A DNA stretch of 64,000 nucleotides from an uncultured Sphingomonadaceae bacterium (GTDB lineage Bacteria; Pseudomonadota; Alphaproteobacteria; Sphingomonadales; Sphingomonadaceae), in assembly GCA_947493325.1 (NCBI GenBank), contig CANLQI010000002.1:62001-126000 (forward strand). Reading direction: 5' to 3'. Of the stretch, positions 53,109-62,856 are shown in pieces. A program made the translations under genes and the position numbers. Every line of letters begins with the position of its first letter. Position 1 is the stretch's first letter. The notes beneath the pieces are model-generated. The model made no database searches, was not told the origin of the DNA, and saw only the letters and a list, made by a program, of their open reading frames with translations.

Positions 53109-54105
53109 CTTCCCTACCTTCGCCGCCGCCCCCGGCTGCAGCATCGTCTGCTGTATCCGCCCCGTCGCTGCCCGCAGGAATATCTTCCAGCGTTTCCTGG
53201 GCCACTTCCTCCAGAGCAGGCGATGCTTCCCCGCCGCCCAGCGAATGCACATAGACTGTCAGCATGCGGATCGTGGCCGGATCAAGACGGTGGCCCCAGC
53301 GCGGCATGACGCCATAGCGGCTGTTGGTGAGCGTATAGGTCAGCGATTCGCGGTCGAGGCCATACAGGCTGATCGCATCGGTCAGATTGGGCGCGCCTTG
53401 CATCCGGTCACCCTTGCCATCCGCACCATGACACAGCGCACAGTTCGTCTGAAACAATGCCGCGCCGCGCTGCGCCGATGCGCTCTGCTTTTCCTTGCCG
53501 GAAATATTGCGGACATAGGACACAAGATCGCTGATTTCGGCGCTGGTCAATATGCCGTCACGGCCAAATGCGGGCATTTGCGAAAAACGTGTATCCTCGT
53601 GATCGGGATTACGGATGCCGTGGATCAGTGTATATTCAATCGCCTCCAGATCGCCGCCCCATAGCCATTCGTCATCGTTCAGGTTGGGATAGCCGCTGCC
53701 CGGGCGAATACCGTCTGCGCCAGTGCCGTGACATTGCACACAGTGCACCTTGAACGCGCTGCGCCCGCCCTCGATAGCAGTCTGCATCAATTCGGGGCTG
53801 CCGCTCAGCTTGTTGATATCGGTCGAAACCAGCGCCTGGCGGATCGGCTTCAGCTCTTTTTCACGCGCCTCCATTTCCTGCGCAAAATCGCCGCGGCTGC
53901 TCCACCCCAGCACACCTTCAGTGGCGCTGTTGACCAGCGGCCACGCGGGATAGAGGATCACGTAAACAATGCCCCATATGATCGTGGCATAAAGTGTCCA
54001 CAGCCACCAGCGTGGCATGGGCGTATCAAGTTCCTCAATCCCGTCCCATTCATGGCCGACGGTTTCGGTTCCGGTGGGTTCGTCGATATATTTGTTCTCA
54101 GCCAT
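53095..54105 (-). CDS. ccoP: cbb3 oxidase subunit III, diheme cytochrome c
   Basis: A 336-residue membrane-anchored cytochrome. It has one N-terminal membrane region (WWLWTLYATIIWGIVYVILY) and two heme-binding motifs, CVQCH and CALCH, each in a cytochrome c domain that passes electrons to CcoN. The C-terminus is acidic and glycine-rich. It overlaps ccoQ by 8 nt. Confidence 0.96.
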   Translation of the reverse strand: MAENKYIDEPTGTETVGHEWDGIEELDTPMPRWWLWTLYATIIWGIVYVILYPAWPLVNSATEGVLGWSSRGDFAQEMEAREKELKPIRQALVSTDINKLSGSPELMQTAIEGGRSAFKVHCVQCHGTGADGIRPGSGYPNLNDDEWLWGGDLEAIEYTLIHGIRNPDHEDTRFSQMPAFGRDGILTSAEISDLVSYVRNISGKEKQSASAQRGAALFQTNCALCHGADGKGDRMQGAPNLTDAISLYGLDRESLTYTLTNSRYGVMPRWGHRLDPATIRMLTVYVHSLGGGEASPALEEVAQETLEDIPAGSDGADTADDAAAGGGGEGREDVQS

Positions 54106-54316
54106 TATCGAAATCCCCCTTTATATTACCACGCACTTCGGATGTGTCTGTATTGGTGCGACCCGGCTCTTCATCCCTGAAAATCATCTGTGCTGCGTCA
54201 TCATGGTGCCGCCCCGCGCCCGGACGAAATGTCCACAACGCAAAGCCGAGCCACAGCAGGGCCATAAATAACAGCCCCCAGCTATCGGCAAACTGGCGCA
54301 GATCTTCGTAATTCAT
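54098..54316 (-). CDS. ccoQ: cbb3 oxidase subunit CcoQ
   Basis: A 72-residue single-span protein: [20 protein letters not shown], then [20 protein letters not shown] and a polar tail. It stabilises CcoP in the complex. It overlaps ccoO upstream and ccoP downstream by a few bases. Confidence 0.93.
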   Translation of the reverse strand: MNYEDLRQFADSWGLLFMALLWLGFALWTFRPGAGRHHDDAAQMIFRDEEPGRTNTDTSEVRGNIKGDFDNG

Positions 54317-55047
54317 CGCGGCTGCTCCTGTGCTTCGCCCGCCTCAAAATCAACCAGCGTGCCGAGCATTTGCAGATAAGCCACCAGCGCATCCATTTCG
54401 GTCAGGCGGTCAGGATTTCCATCGTAATCGCGCACCTGCGCCTTCGGATAACGGGCGAGCAGGTCAGTGCTGCTCGCGGTCGCGTCAGCCTGTGTCGCCA
54501 GATCCTCATTGGCTTTGGCAATCGCTTCATCGGAATAGGGCACGCCGACGCGTGACAGCGCCGTCAGATGCGCGGACATATCGCCTGCATCAAGATCGCG
54601 TTCGGCCAGAAACGCATAGGGCGGCATGATCGATTCCGGCACAACCGAACGCGGATCGATAAGGTGCTGCACCTGCCATTCATCCGAATAGCGTCCGCCC
54701 ACACGCGCCAGATCCGGCCCGGTACGTTTTGAGCCCCATTGGAACGGATGGTCATACATGGATTCCGCCGCCAGCGAATAATGGCCGTAACGTTCGACTT
54801 CATCGCGGAACGGGCGGATCATCTGGCTGTGGCAGGTATAGCAACCTTCGCGCACATAGATATTACGGCCCGCCAGCTCCAGCGGTGTATAGGGCCGCAC
54901 GCCTTCCACTTCCTCAACCGTATTGTCGATCCAGAAAAGCGGCGCGATTTCGACGATACCGCCAATGACCACAGCGACCAGCGAGAGCACCGCCAGCAGC
55001 GTAACATTACGCTCGACCTTCTTATGCTTTTGAGTGAATGATGACAT
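54313..55047 (-). CDS. ccoO: cbb3 oxidase subunit II, monoheme cytochrome c
   Basis: A 244-residue cytochrome with an N-terminal membrane anchor ([20 protein letters not shown]) and the heme motif CYTCHSQ in the family context [23 protein letters not shown] 55047 has GGAGA 6 nt upstream; an ATG five codons earlier overlaps ccoN. Confidence 0.96.
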   Translation of the reverse strand: MSSFTQKHKKVERNVTLLAVLSLVAVVIGGIVEIAPLFWIDNTVEEVEGVRPYTPLELAGRNIYVREGCYTCHSQMIRPFRDEVERYGHYSLAAESMYDHPFQWGSKRTGPDLARVGGRYSDEWQVQHLIDPRSVVPESIMPPYAFLAERDLDAGDMSAHLTALSRVGVPYSDEAIAKANEDLATQADATASSTDLLARYPKAQVRDYDGNPDRLTEMDALVAYLQMLGTLVDFEAGEAQEQPR

Positions 55048-55058
55048 GTCTTCTCTCC

Positions 55059-56717
55059 TCACTCAGCCGGCTGTGCCACGATGGGCTTGTCGGCATCCAC
55101 ATTATGCGGCGTTTCGGTCATTGATTTTTCATCGCGCTGTTTGCCGGCGATGGTCATCCACACATTATACACCATGATGATGGCACCAGCGAGGTACATT
55201 AGGCCGCCCAGGGCGCGGATCAGATACATCGGGAACATCGCGGTCACGACTTCGGTGAAGGAATTGACGAGATATCCATCCGCGCCATATTCGCGCCACA
55301 TCAGGCCCTGCATAATGCCCGCCACCCACATGGCCGCGGCATAAAGAACAATGCCGAATGTCGCGAGCCAGAAATGCCAGTTGACCATGCGCAGACTATA
55401 GAGACGCTGACGGCCCCACAGCCGCGGTACCAAGTAATAAAGGCACGCAAAGGTAATCATGCCGTTCCAGCCCAGTGCGCCCGAATGTACGTGGCCGATA
55501 GTCCAGTCGGTATAATGCGAAAGGCTGTTCACCGCCTTGATCGACATCATCGGGCCTTCAAATGTACTCATGCCGTAAAATGCGAGCGCGATGACCATCA
55601 TGCGGATGATGGGATCGGTGCGGATTTTCTCCCACGCACCGTTCAGTGTCATCAGGCCGTTAATCATACCGCCCCAGCTTGGCATCCACAGCACGATTGA
55701 GAACACCATGCCCAGCGTTTGTGCCCAGTCGGGCAGCGCCGTATAGTGCAGGTGGTGCGGACCCGCCCAGATGTAGAGGAAAATCAGCGACCAGAAATGG
55801 ATGATCGACAGGCGGTAGCTGTAGACAGGACGTTCGGCCTGTTTCGGCACGAAATAGTACATCATGCCCAGAAAGCCTGCGGTGAGGAAAAAGCCCACCG
55901 CATTATGGCCGTACCACCACTGCGTCAGCGCGTCCTGCACACCCGAAAACGCACTATAGCTTTTCGCGCCGAGCAGGCTGACCGGCATGGCAAGCCCATT
56001 GACCAGATGCAGCATGGCAACGGTCAGGATGAACGCCAGGAAAAACCAGTTGGCGACATAGATATGCGGTTCGGACCGCTTGGCGATGGTGCCGATAAAC
56101 ACCGCCGCATAGCTGACCCACACAATGGTCAGCCAGATGTCGACATACCATTCCGGCTCGGCATATTCCTTGCCCGCGGTAATGCCGAGCAGATATCCGG
56201 TGGCCGCCAGCACGATAAACAGCTGATACCCCCAGAAAACAAAACGGGCGAGGCCAGGGAAAGCCAACCTCGCCCGGCAGGTGCGCTGCACGACGTAAAA
56301 ACTCGTCGCGATCAGTGCATTGCCTCCAAAAGCAAAAATGACAGCGGATGTATGAAGCGGGCGCAGCCGCCCAAATGTGGTATATTCGGAGCCAAGGTTC
56401 AGCGCCGGAAACGCCAGCTGCAGCGCGATATAAAGCCCCGCAGCAAAACCCGCCATGCCCCAGAACAGCGTCGCGATAACGGACCAGCGGATCGGATCGT
56501 CATCATATACGCCCTGATCCACGGGCGTGTTGATAATACCGCGCGCAATCGCGCCATAATCGGCCTTGCTGACCGTAACCCATAGCCCGATCAGGCATGC
56601 CGCCATGATAATGCCCATATGCACGGCAAAGCCGCCATCAGCGGCAAGCGCCATGGCCATAAATGCAAGTGCAGCCAAAACCAGCCAGCCGCCGGCTTTC
56701 CATACCAATGTATTCAT
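55059..56717 (-). CDS. ccoN: cbb3 oxidase catalytic subunit I
   Basis: A 552-residue heme-copper oxidase subunit with about 14 membrane segments, holding the low-spin heme and the heme b3/CuB site where O2 is reduced. Typical stretches are [40 protein letters not shown] and [17 protein letters not shown]. Such oxidases have high O2 affinity. It is the first gene of the whole cco block and stands behind an FNR box. Confidence 0.97.
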   Translation of the reverse strand: MNTLVWKAGGWLVLAALAFMAMALAADGGFAVHMGIIMAACLIGLWVTVSKADYGAIARGIINTPVDQGVYDDDPIRWSVIATLFWGMAGFAAGLYIALQLAFPALNLGSEYTTFGRLRPLHTSAVIFAFGGNALIATSFYVVQRTCRARLAFPGLARFVFWGYQLFIVLAATGYLLGITAGKEYAEPEWYVDIWLTIVWVSYAAVFIGTIAKRSEPHIYVANWFFLAFILTVAMLHLVNGLAMPVSLLGAKSYSAFSGVQDALTQWWYGHNAVGFFLTAGFLGMMYYFVPKQAERPVYSYRLSIIHFWSLIFLYIWAGPHHLHYTALPDWAQTLGMVFSIVLWMPSWGGMINGLMTLNGAWEKIRTDPIIRMMVIALAFYGMSTFEGPMMSIKAVNSLSHYTDWTIGHVHSGALGWNGMITFACLYYLVPRLWGRQRLYSLRMVNWHFWLATFGIVLYAAAMWVAGIMQGLMWREYGADGYLVNSFTEVVTAMFPMYLIRALGGLMYLAGAIIMVYNVWMTIAGKQRDEKSMTETPHNVDADKPIVAQPAE

Positions 56718-56793
56718 AATGTCTTTCCCTGTATCGACGGCGGGATTCCGCCTTCAATGGAAAGAGCCTTGCAGCGATTTCAGCAGCGTTTCA

Positions 56794-56807
56794 TTGATCT
56801 GAATCAA
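56794..56807. promoter_or_regulatory. FNR box before ccoN
   Basis: TTGATCTGAATCAA matches the FNR/FixK consensus TTGAT-N4-ATCAA in all fixed positions. It lies 77 nt upstream of the ccoN start and next to the end of the FNR-type gene, so low-oxygen activation of the cco operon is expected. Confidence 0.88.
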
Positions 56808-56864
56808 AAAAGCCGTGATATCGCTGTCGCATCAACGCATCAAATGCGCGTGATGCCGCGGGTT

Positions 56865-57569
56865 TTACGCCGATTGCAATTCGGCTTCGCGCACAAGCGT
56901 TTCGCGGTCCAGAATGGACACGGTACGGCGATCGGGCAAGTCGATGACGCCCTGTTTCCTGAGCCGGGAAAACTGCCGGCTGACAGTTTCAATGGTCAGG
57001 CCCAATATATCCGCCACCTGCTGCCGCCCGAAAGGAATTTCAAAACTGGTTGTGGCAGGATTATCAGCGCAGCTCTTGTCAGCCAGCCGGTCTGACATTT
57101 CGAGCAGAAAGCTCGCCATTTTCTCCGGCGCAGTCTTGCGGCCCAAAAGCAGCATCCAGTCACGCGCGCGGTCCAATTCGGTCAGCGTCTTGTCGAGCAG
57201 TTTATGCTCCAGCTTGGGGTGTGATTTGGCAAATTCATCAAACGAAGCGCGCGGAAAAACACAAAGTTGCGCATCGGTCAGCGCGGTCACTGTCTGAAAG
57301 CTTTTCTGCCCAAAGGGCCGGCCGATAAAATCGGATGGATAGACAATGCCCACAATCTGCTGGCGTCCGTCATCCAGCGACGTGGTGAGTTTCAGCACGC
57401 CGTCGATAACATTCGCAACCAATAGCGAATCTTCGCCTTCCCAGATAACCGACTGCCCGCTCTCGACTTTCGCCTGCCGCCCGATCTTGTTCAGCGCCTG
57501 AAGCTCTCTGGCATCCAGATCGGAACATATGGCACGGTTTCGGACAACACAGGCGGAACATTGATTCAT
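56865..57569 (-). CDS. fnrN: FNR-type oxygen-sensing regulator
   Basis: A 234-residue Crp/FNR-family activator. The 4Fe-4S ligands expected for oxygen sensing are present: C4, C7 and C15 at the N-terminus (CSACVVRNRAIC) and C103 (DAQLCVF). The cyclic-nucleotide-like domain is followed by a helix-turn-helix with ETVSRQFSRLRKQGVI, the E-x2-S-R recognition pattern that reads TTGAT-N4-ATCAA. It stands 147 nt upstream of ccoN on the same strand and probably switches the cbb3 operon on at low oxygen. Confidence 0.92.
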   Translation of the reverse strand: MNQCSACVVRNRAICSDLDARELQALNKIGRQAKVESGQSVIWEGEDSLLVANVIDGVLKLTTSLDDGRQQIVGIVYPSDFIGRPFGQKSFQTVTALTDAQLCVFPRASFDEFAKSHPKLEHKLLDKTLTELDRARDWMLLLGRKTAPEKMASFLLEMSDRLADKSCADNPATTSFEIPFGRQQVADILGLTIETVSRQFSRLRKQGVIDLPDRRTVSILDRETLVREAELQSA

Positions 57570-57591
57570 GCGCGTAAGCGTAGAGATTTAA

Positions 57592-57605
57592 TTGCAGCTG
57601 TGCAA
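57592..57605. promoter_or_regulatory. FNR-like dyad before the regulator gene
   Basis: TTGCAGCTGTGCAA: TTGCA-N4-TGCAA, the geometry of Crp/FNR-family sites with different inner bases. It lies 23 nt upstream of the fnrN start, in a position suited to repression or activation by a relative of FNR. Confidence 0.4.
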
Positions 57606-57669
57606 TTGTAACATATGCAACTTCATGGCAGTATTTCGGTATTGATAATTTGATGAGGCAGTTCAGAAA

Positions 57670-58557
57670 ATGGCACAAGATATAAGCAATATACGCCCCC
57701 GCCGCTCCTGCCTCTATATGCCTGGGTCAAACGCACGCGCGATGGAGAAAGCGAAAAATGTGGCGGCTGACTGCATCATCCTTGATCTGGAAGATGCCGT
57801 TGCGCCAGAGGCCAAGCAAAGCGCGCGTGACGCGGTGTGCACGCAAGTCGCGGCTCGCCCCTTTGGCCATAGGGAAGTCGTTATTCGCACCAATGCGCTG
57901 GATACCGAATGGGGCATGAATGACTTGATGGCCGCCGTGCGCGCCGGGCCAGATGCCATATTGATTCCCAAAGTCACAGATGCGCAAGATATTGCCGCAA
58001 TTGATGCGGCGATGGATGCTGCAGGGGCGGATGACAGCCTTGCCCTGTGGGTGATGATCGAAATGCCGCTCGCCATTTTGGGTATTGCCAGCATCGCGGC
58101 CATGGCCCGCTCGACACGGCTCACCGCTTTCGTGATGGGGACCAATGACCTCGCCAAGGAAATGCTGGCCGTCCCCACACCGGACCGCGCCGCCTTTCAC
58201 ACCGCGCTGTCACTCAGCGTGAGCGCAGCCCGCGCGCATGGATTGATCGCGATTGACGGCGTATATAATGACATTTCCGACAGTGATGGCCTACGCGCCG
58301 AGTGCGAACAGGGGCGCATCATGGGCTTTGAGGGCAAAACGTTGATCCACCCGGCCCAGCTGAAAAGCTGCAACGATATATTTTCCCCATCGGCGCAGGA
58401 TATTGCCGATGCCCGCGACATTATCGCGGCTTTCGCCGAACCCGCAAATAAGGGGCAGGGCGTGCTCAAGGTGAATGGCAGGATGACCGAAATATTGCAT
58501 CTCGAACAGGCCCGTCGCACCGTCGCTATAGCCGAGGCGATAGCGCGAGCCGAATAA
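57670..58557 (+). CDS. CitE-like CoA-ester lyase
   Basis: A 295-residue TIM-barrel enzyme of the HpcH/HpaI aldolase family. Motifs are PRRSCLYMPGSNARAMEKAK, DLEDAVAPEAK, IRTNALDTEW, GTNDLAKEM and GFEGKTLIHPAQL. Relatives split malyl-CoA, methylmalyl-CoA or citramalyl-CoA. A lone gene without citD or citF argues against citrate lyase. The exact substrate is open. Confidence 0.87.
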   Translation: MAQDISNIRPRRSCLYMPGSNARAMEKAKNVAADCIILDLEDAVAPEAKQSARDAVCTQVAARPFGHREVVIRTNALDTEWGMNDLMAAVRAGPDAILIPKVTDAQDIAAIDAAMDAAGADDSLALWVMIEMPLAILGIASIAAMARSTRLTAFVMGTNDLAKEMLAVPTPDRAAFHTALSLSVSAARAHGLIAIDGVYNDISDSDGLRAECEQGRIMGFEGKTLIHPAQLKSCNDIFSPSAQDIADARDIIAAFAEPANKGQGVLKVNGRMTEILHLEQARRTVAIAEAIARAE

Positions 58558-58580
58558 ACCTAGCCCATCATAGGTTCGTA

Positions 58581-58662
58581 TTCCGGACCTGATCCAGAAT
58601 CCAGAGCGGCACAAAACAATCGCTCTATTTATTGCGCTGGACCCCGGCCTGCGCCGGGGTAC
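58581..58662. repeat. Palindromic repeat, family R2, copy 2
   Basis: Contains CCAGAGCGGC, TCGCTCTATT and the hairpin GACCCCGGCCTGCGCCGGGG, matching (in inverse order) parts of the element at 11101. It fills the gap between two plus-strand genes. Confidence 0.65.
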
Positions 58663-58755
58663 ATATAACTTGCTTCCTGCAATCACCCAGATCCAACAAT
58701 TTTTATTCGCACAAACATCTTCTATCTTGACCCACACGGCATGTGCGGTAACTCC

Positions 58756-59778
58756 ATGCCCATGAAATTTTTCTCCGACAATGCAGCGCCTACGCATCCC
58801 AAAGTCATGCAGGCCATTATGGATGCGGACGCGGTCGACACCGCGTATGACGGTGATGCGCTCAGCCAGAAACTGGACGCGGCATTTTCAGAAGTCTTTG
58901 AAACCAGTGTCAGCGTTTTGTGGGTTCCCACCGGGACCGCCGCAAACTGTCTGGCATTGGCCGCGCTCTGTCCGGCGCATGGGGGCATTATCTGCCACGA
59001 AATGGCGCATATTGAGCAGGATGAAGCGGGCGCGCCGGGATTTTATACGGGCGGCGCCAAATTAATGCTGCTTCCCGGCGAAGGCGCGAAAATCGGTGCA
59101 GGCACAGTGCGCGATCACCTTGGTGCAATCCGCGATGACGTCCATCAGGTACAGGCCGCTGCGATCTCCATCACCAATGCCACCGAATATGGACTGACCT
59201 ATATACCGGACGAAATCGCCGCACTCTCCGAAGTCTGTAAGGAGCGCGGATTGGGCCTGCATATGGACGGCGCGCGTTTTGCCAATGCAGTCGCCTCCGG
59301 CAGCGTGCGCCCCGCCGATATCACATGGCGGGTCGGTGTGGATGCGCTCAGCTTTGGCTTTGTCAAAAACGGCGGGATGAGCAGCGAGGCGCTGGTTTTC
59401 TTTAACAGGGATTTGGCCGCCGAAACGCATTACCGCCGCAAGCGCGCGGGCCACCTGCTTTCCAAAGGGCGCTATATGGCGGCGCAATTGCTCGCCATGT
59501 TGAAAGACGGCCTCTGGCTGGATAATGCCCGCGCCGCCAATGCGGGCGCGCAGCTTATTGCCAAGGCGGCGGGCGATCGGCTGGTCTATCCGGTGCAGGC
59601 CAATGAGGTGTTCCTGCGCATGACAGCGGGCGAAGCCGGGACCCTGCGCGCGCAGGGATTTGACTTTTACGACTGGGCACCCGCCGATGATGGCCACGGA
59701 CAGGTGCGCCTTGTCACCAGCTGGGATCAGGATAGCGAAGCTGTCGCCCCGCTGGCCCAAGCCATTGGTGCGCTTTGA
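58756..59778 (+). CDS. ltaE: Low-specificity threonine aldolase
   Basis: A 340-residue PLP enzyme of fold type I that splits threonine or related beta-hydroxy amino acids to glycine and an aldehyde. Family stretches are MKFFSDNAAPTHPKVMQAI, VPTGTAANCLAL, HMDGARFANAVAS and the PLP lysine region FGFVKNGGMSSEALV. ATG 58756 or 58762 is the likely start; an ATG at 58741 is also in frame. It overlaps the transporter gene by 4 nt. Confidence 0.88.
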   Translation: MPMKFFSDNAAPTHPKVMQAIMDADAVDTAYDGDALSQKLDAAFSEVFETSVSVLWVPTGTAANCLALAALCPAHGGIICHEMAHIEQDEAGAPGFYTGGAKLMLLPGEGAKIGAGTVRDHLGAIRDDVHQVQAAAISITNATEYGLTYIPDEIAALSEVCKERGLGLHMDGARFANAVASGSVRPADITWRVGVDALSFGFVKNGGMSSEALVFFNRDLAAETHYRRKRAGHLLSKGRYMAAQLLAMLKDGLWLDNARAANAGAQLIAKAAGDRLVYPVQANEVFLRMTAGEAGTLRAQGFDFYDWAPADDGHGQVRLVTSWDQDSEAVAPLAQAIGAL

Positions 59779-60734
59779 ACCGCGCCGATCCTGCGCCTGC
59801 GACAGCGCCGCCTGAAAGTACCGAAACACAGGAGCACAGCTTTTTCGCGCCGCACATCCTGCTGCCGTTTCTGCTTGTCTCGCTGATCTGGGGGTCGACC
59901 TGGCTGGTCATTCGTGACCAGCTGAATGTCGTACCGCCCAGCTGGTCAGTAACCTACCGTTTCATTGTCGCGGGCGCCGCCATGTTTGCGGTCGCCGCAT
60001 GGCGTAGGCTACCGCTCCGCCTTGGCACACGGGGGCAGATATTCGCGGTATTGCTGGGCGTTGCGCAGTTTACGCTCAATTTCAATTTCGTGTACCGCGC
60101 CGAACTGTACATTACATCGGGGCTGGTCGCGGTGCTGTTCGCGCTGCTGATTATTCCCAACGCCATATTGGGCCGCATATTTCTGGGTCAGAAAATACAG
60201 ACCGGTTTTATAATCGGCTCGATCATCGCAATATTTGGCGTGGCGATGCTGTTTATCCATGAATATCGCGCCGCACCCGGAGAGCTGTATATCGTCGCGC
60301 TGGGCGTCGGTTTCACTGTGCTGGGCATATTATCGGCATCGGTCGCCAATGTGATGCAGGCGGCCAAATCACTGAAGGTTTATCCGATCATCTCCCTGCT
60401 CGCGTGGGCGATGCTATGGGGCGCGCTCATCAATGCTGTCTATGCGTTTGCCACGGTTGGCGCGCCGACATGGGACGCGCGCTGGGAATATACCGCGGGG
60501 ATATTATGGCTGGGCATCGCGGCATCGGCCGTCACTTTCCCGCTCTATTTCACACTGGTCCGGCAAATCGGGGCCGCCAAAGCAGCCTATTCCAGCGTGC
60601 TCGTGCCTGTCACGGCGATGACACTGTCGACCATTTTCGAAGGTTATGTCTGGTCACCGCTGGCCATGGGCGGAGCGGGGCTCGCCATGGCGGGGCTGCT
60701 GATTGCGATGCAGGCGCGCAAAAAGCCTGTGTGA
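59775..60734 (+). CDS. EamA/DMT-family transporter
   Basis: A 319-residue membrane protein with about ten hydrophobic segments in two EamA repeats (LVSLIWGSTWLVIRDQLNVV, and a second half ending AGLAMAGLLIAMQARKKP). Such proteins export amino acids or metabolites. It starts at TTG 59775, overlapping the aldolase stop, so the pair may handle one amino acid. A bare stretch of about 20 polar residues precedes the first segment. Confidence 0.87.
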   Translation: MNRADPAPATAPPESTETQEHSFFAPHILLPFLLVSLIWGSTWLVIRDQLNVVPPSWSVTYRFIVAGAAMFAVAAWRRLPLRLGTRGQIFAVLLGVAQFTLNFNFVYRAELYITSGLVAVLFALLIIPNAILGRIFLGQKIQTGFIIGSIIAIFGVAMLFIHEYRAAPGELYIVALGVGFTVLGILSASVANVMQAAKSLKVYPIISLLAWAMLWGALINAVYAFATVGAPTWDARWEYTAGILWLGIAASAVTFPLYFTLVRQIGAAKAAYSSVLVPVTAMTLSTIFEGYVWSPLAMGGAGLAMAGLLIAMQARKKPV

Positions 60735-60757
60735 AGTTCTTTTGATTTCACGGCTGA
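60735..60757 (+). repeat. Partial copy of the end of the 280-bp inverted-repeat element
   Basis: AGTTCTTTTGATTTCACGGC directly after the transporter stop matches the terminal ~19 bp of the element at 60878-61157. Confidence 0.55.
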
Positions 60758-60877
60758 TCACAACTCGGAGCAGTGTGAGACGATAGTGTTTAATAAGCCG
60801 TCATTCTGATACTGAAACAAGTTCAGGATGACGGTGGGGTTTCAGAACGACGGGGTAACGGCTGTAGTGGTTCCAGG

Positions 60878-61157
60878 AGTCTTTTGATCTCACGGCCTGT
60901 TCGCTTCGCTCACGCCTCCGATGGGGTTCCGGCCAATAAGGCCGGGCGGCCAGTCGGCCTTGCGGTGCTGCTAGGCGCAACACCGGGTAGCGTAAGACGA
61001 TAGCTTTTATGTTGCCGCAGTTCCGCGAAACGGTGCGTAGGGCGAAATCCCGAGCGGCGGTCAGCCGTTCGCAAGCGCGACTGCGCGCCCGGCCTTATTG
61101 GCCGGAACCCATTTGGAGGCTGGCGCGTAGCGCCTAGCCGTGAAATCAAAAAAGACT
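60878..61157. repeat. 280-bp inverted-repeat element (MITE-like), family R6
   Basis: The two ends form a long inverted repeat of about 70 bp: AGTCTTTTGATCTCACGGC ... GGGTTCCGGCCAATAAGG on the left (60878-60948) and its complement on the right (61085-61157). Each arm also holds a CCGGCC/GGCCGG hairpin. The centre has no ORF. The right end supplies the last codons and stop of the neighbouring epimerase gene. The remaining part of the 60,735-61,145 spacer has a CCGTCATTC/GGATGACGG hairpin near 60,800. Confidence 0.75.
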
Positions 61158-61937
61158 CTTCAACCCCGCATGATAATCGGGATATTGCGGCGTCCATCCC
61201 AGCACCCGCTTTGCCTTGCCATTCGCCACCCGGCGGTTTTCGGCATAAAAGCCGCGCGCCATGGGTGACAAATCGGCCTCTTTTAGCGATTGCAGCGGCG
61301 GCGGGTCCATACCCAGCAATTGGCATGCCTTTACGATCACATCATTCTGCGGTGCGGGCAGGTCATCGGACAGATTATATATGCCCGGCGGGCCATCAAA
61401 TGATGCCATTATGCCGGACACAATGTCATCAACATGCACGCGGCTGAACACCTGGCCCGGCAGGTCAATGCGTTTCGCCTTCCCTTCCCGCACTCGGTCC
61501 AGCGCGCTGCGCCCCGGGCCATAAATACCCGGCAGGCGAAATATACGTACCCTTTTGTCCAGCGTCTGCCAGTCCGCATCCGCCGCCGCCCGCGCCGTGC
61601 GACGTCCTGCACCAATAGGCGCGCTTTCATCAACCCATGCCCCATCCACATCGCCGTAAACACCCGTCGAGGAAAGGTAGCCGATCCAGTCCGCAGATGC
61701 CGCGGCAATGGCATCACCATATCGCACCAGAACATCATCGGAACCGCAACCCCGGTCAGGCGGCACGGAGGACAGGATATGCGCGGCCCCATCCATCGCC
61801 TCCCGCACTGCATCCGCATCATCAAAATCCACATTGCCCCGGCTGCCGGTTCCATCGACCTGCCAGCCCTCTACGCGCAACCGCTCGGCAAGCCGCCGCG
61901 CCGTGTAGCCCATACCGAATATGAAAAGCCTTGCCAT
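61146..61937 (-). CDS. NAD(P)-dependent epimerase/SDR, YeeZ-like
   Basis: A 263-residue Rossmann-fold protein with the nucleotide site in FIFGMGYTARRLAERLRVEG (G-x-G-Y-x-A, the YeeZ pattern) and LSSTGVYGD, FRLPGIYGPGR, FSRVHVDDI. The normal Y-x3-K catalytic pair is not obvious, so it may bind nucleotide without typical SDR chemistry. The C-terminal SLF and stop codon fall in the end of the inverted-repeat element. Confidence 0.82.
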   Translation of the reverse strand: MARLFIFGMGYTARRLAERLRVEGWQVDGTGSRGNVDFDDADAVREAMDGAAHILSSVPPDRGCGSDDVLVRYGDAIAAASADWIGYLSSTGVYGDVDGAWVDESAPIGAGRRTARAAADADWQTLDKRVRIFRLPGIYGPGRSALDRVREGKAKRIDLPGQVFSRVHVDDIVSGIMASFDGPPGIYNLSDDLPAPQNDVIVKACQLLGMDPPPLQSLKEADLSPMARGFYAENRRVANGKAKRVLGWTPQYPDYHAGLKSLF

Positions 61938-62051
61938 AAAACCTGCTTAAACCGCTGCGCAGATAAAGCAAATGCCTGAGCTGACAAATGACTGGTGGAA
62001 TTTTGCGCCGCCTGGTTTAGAGATGGGGAAACAGATACGAAAGCGCCGCCC

Positions 62052-62822
62052 ATGTCCCTTGCCCCTGAAGTTCTCCGTTCCGCCGCACTTGGCGATATTC
62101 CGCACGGTTTTCTGGGCCGCAGTGGCGGTGTTTCGGAAGGTGTTTATGCAGGCCTCAATGTCGGTCTGGGCTCCGATGATGACCGTGAAGCTGTGATGGA
62201 AAACCGGCGTATCGCGCGTGACGCAATATTGCCAGAGGCGGAGCTGGTAATGGTGCATCAGGTGCATTCACCTGATGTTATTGCGGTGACAGAGGCGATT
62301 GCGCTGGATGCGCGGCCGCATGCCGATGCGATGGTGACGGACCGGCCGGGCCTGCTGCTCGGCATATTGACCGCCGACTGTGTGCCCGTGCTGTTCCATG
62401 ATGCCAGCGCCGGCGTGATTGGCGCGGCGCATGCCGGGTGGAAAGGCGCGCTGGGCGGTGTCACCGACAGCACATTGGACGCGATGGAAAAACTCGGCGC
62501 GGAGCGCGGCAATATCGCCTGTGCCATTGGCCCTTGCATTGCCCAGAAAAGCTATGAGGTCGATGAAGGTTTTGCGCAGCGTTTTATGGAAGAAGATGTC
62601 GCCAATGAACGTTTCTTTGGCGCAGGCAAGCCGGGGCATTACCAGTTCGATATCGAAGGCTATGTCGCCGCCCGCCTCGCCGCTGCGGGGGTAACCCGCG
62701 TCGACCTGCTCGGACAGGATACCTATTCACAGCCAGACAGGTTTTACAGCTATCGCCGCTCGTGTCATAAAAGCGAACCCGGCTATGGGCGGCAGGTGTC
62801 ACTGATCGGAATCAGGGGATAG
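62052..62822 (+). CDS. pgeF: PgeF (YfiH) purine-nucleoside phosphorylase/peptidoglycan editing factor
   Basis: A 256-residue multicopper-laccase-like (DUF152) protein. Motifs are PHGFLGRSGGVSEGVYAGLN, MVHQVHSPDV, TADCVPVLFHD, GAAHAGWKG and the Cys of AIGPCIAQKSYEV. Members cleave purine nucleosides or edit muropeptides. The start at ATG 62052 gives the family N-terminus; a frame open from 61995 adds unrelated residues. The 61,938-62,051 gap presumably holds the promoter. Confidence 0.9.
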   Translation: MSLAPEVLRSAALGDIPHGFLGRSGGVSEGVYAGLNVGLGSDDDREAVMENRRIARDAILPEAELVMVHQVHSPDVIAVTEAIALDARPHADAMVTDRPGLLLGILTADCVPVLFHDASAGVIGAAHAGWKGALGGVTDSTLDAMEKLGAERGNIACAIGPCIAQKSYEVDEGFAQRFMEEDVANERFFGAGKPGHYQFDIEGYVAARLAAAGVTRVDLLGQDTYSQPDRFYSYRRSCHKSEPGYGRQVSLIGIRG

Positions 62823-62856
62823 GGATAACCAATATTCCTCGCACAAGACAGCGGGA

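Noticed and set aside
52251-53309. 352-codon open frame on the plus strand
   Set aside because: It is fully antisense to ccoG and part of ccoP, whose ferredoxin and cytochrome motifs are clear. The translation is rich in R, H and D as expected from the reverse of GC-rich coding DNA.
55719-56585. 288-codon open frame on the plus strand
   Set aside because: Antisense to ccoN; composition is a shadow of hydrophobic codons.
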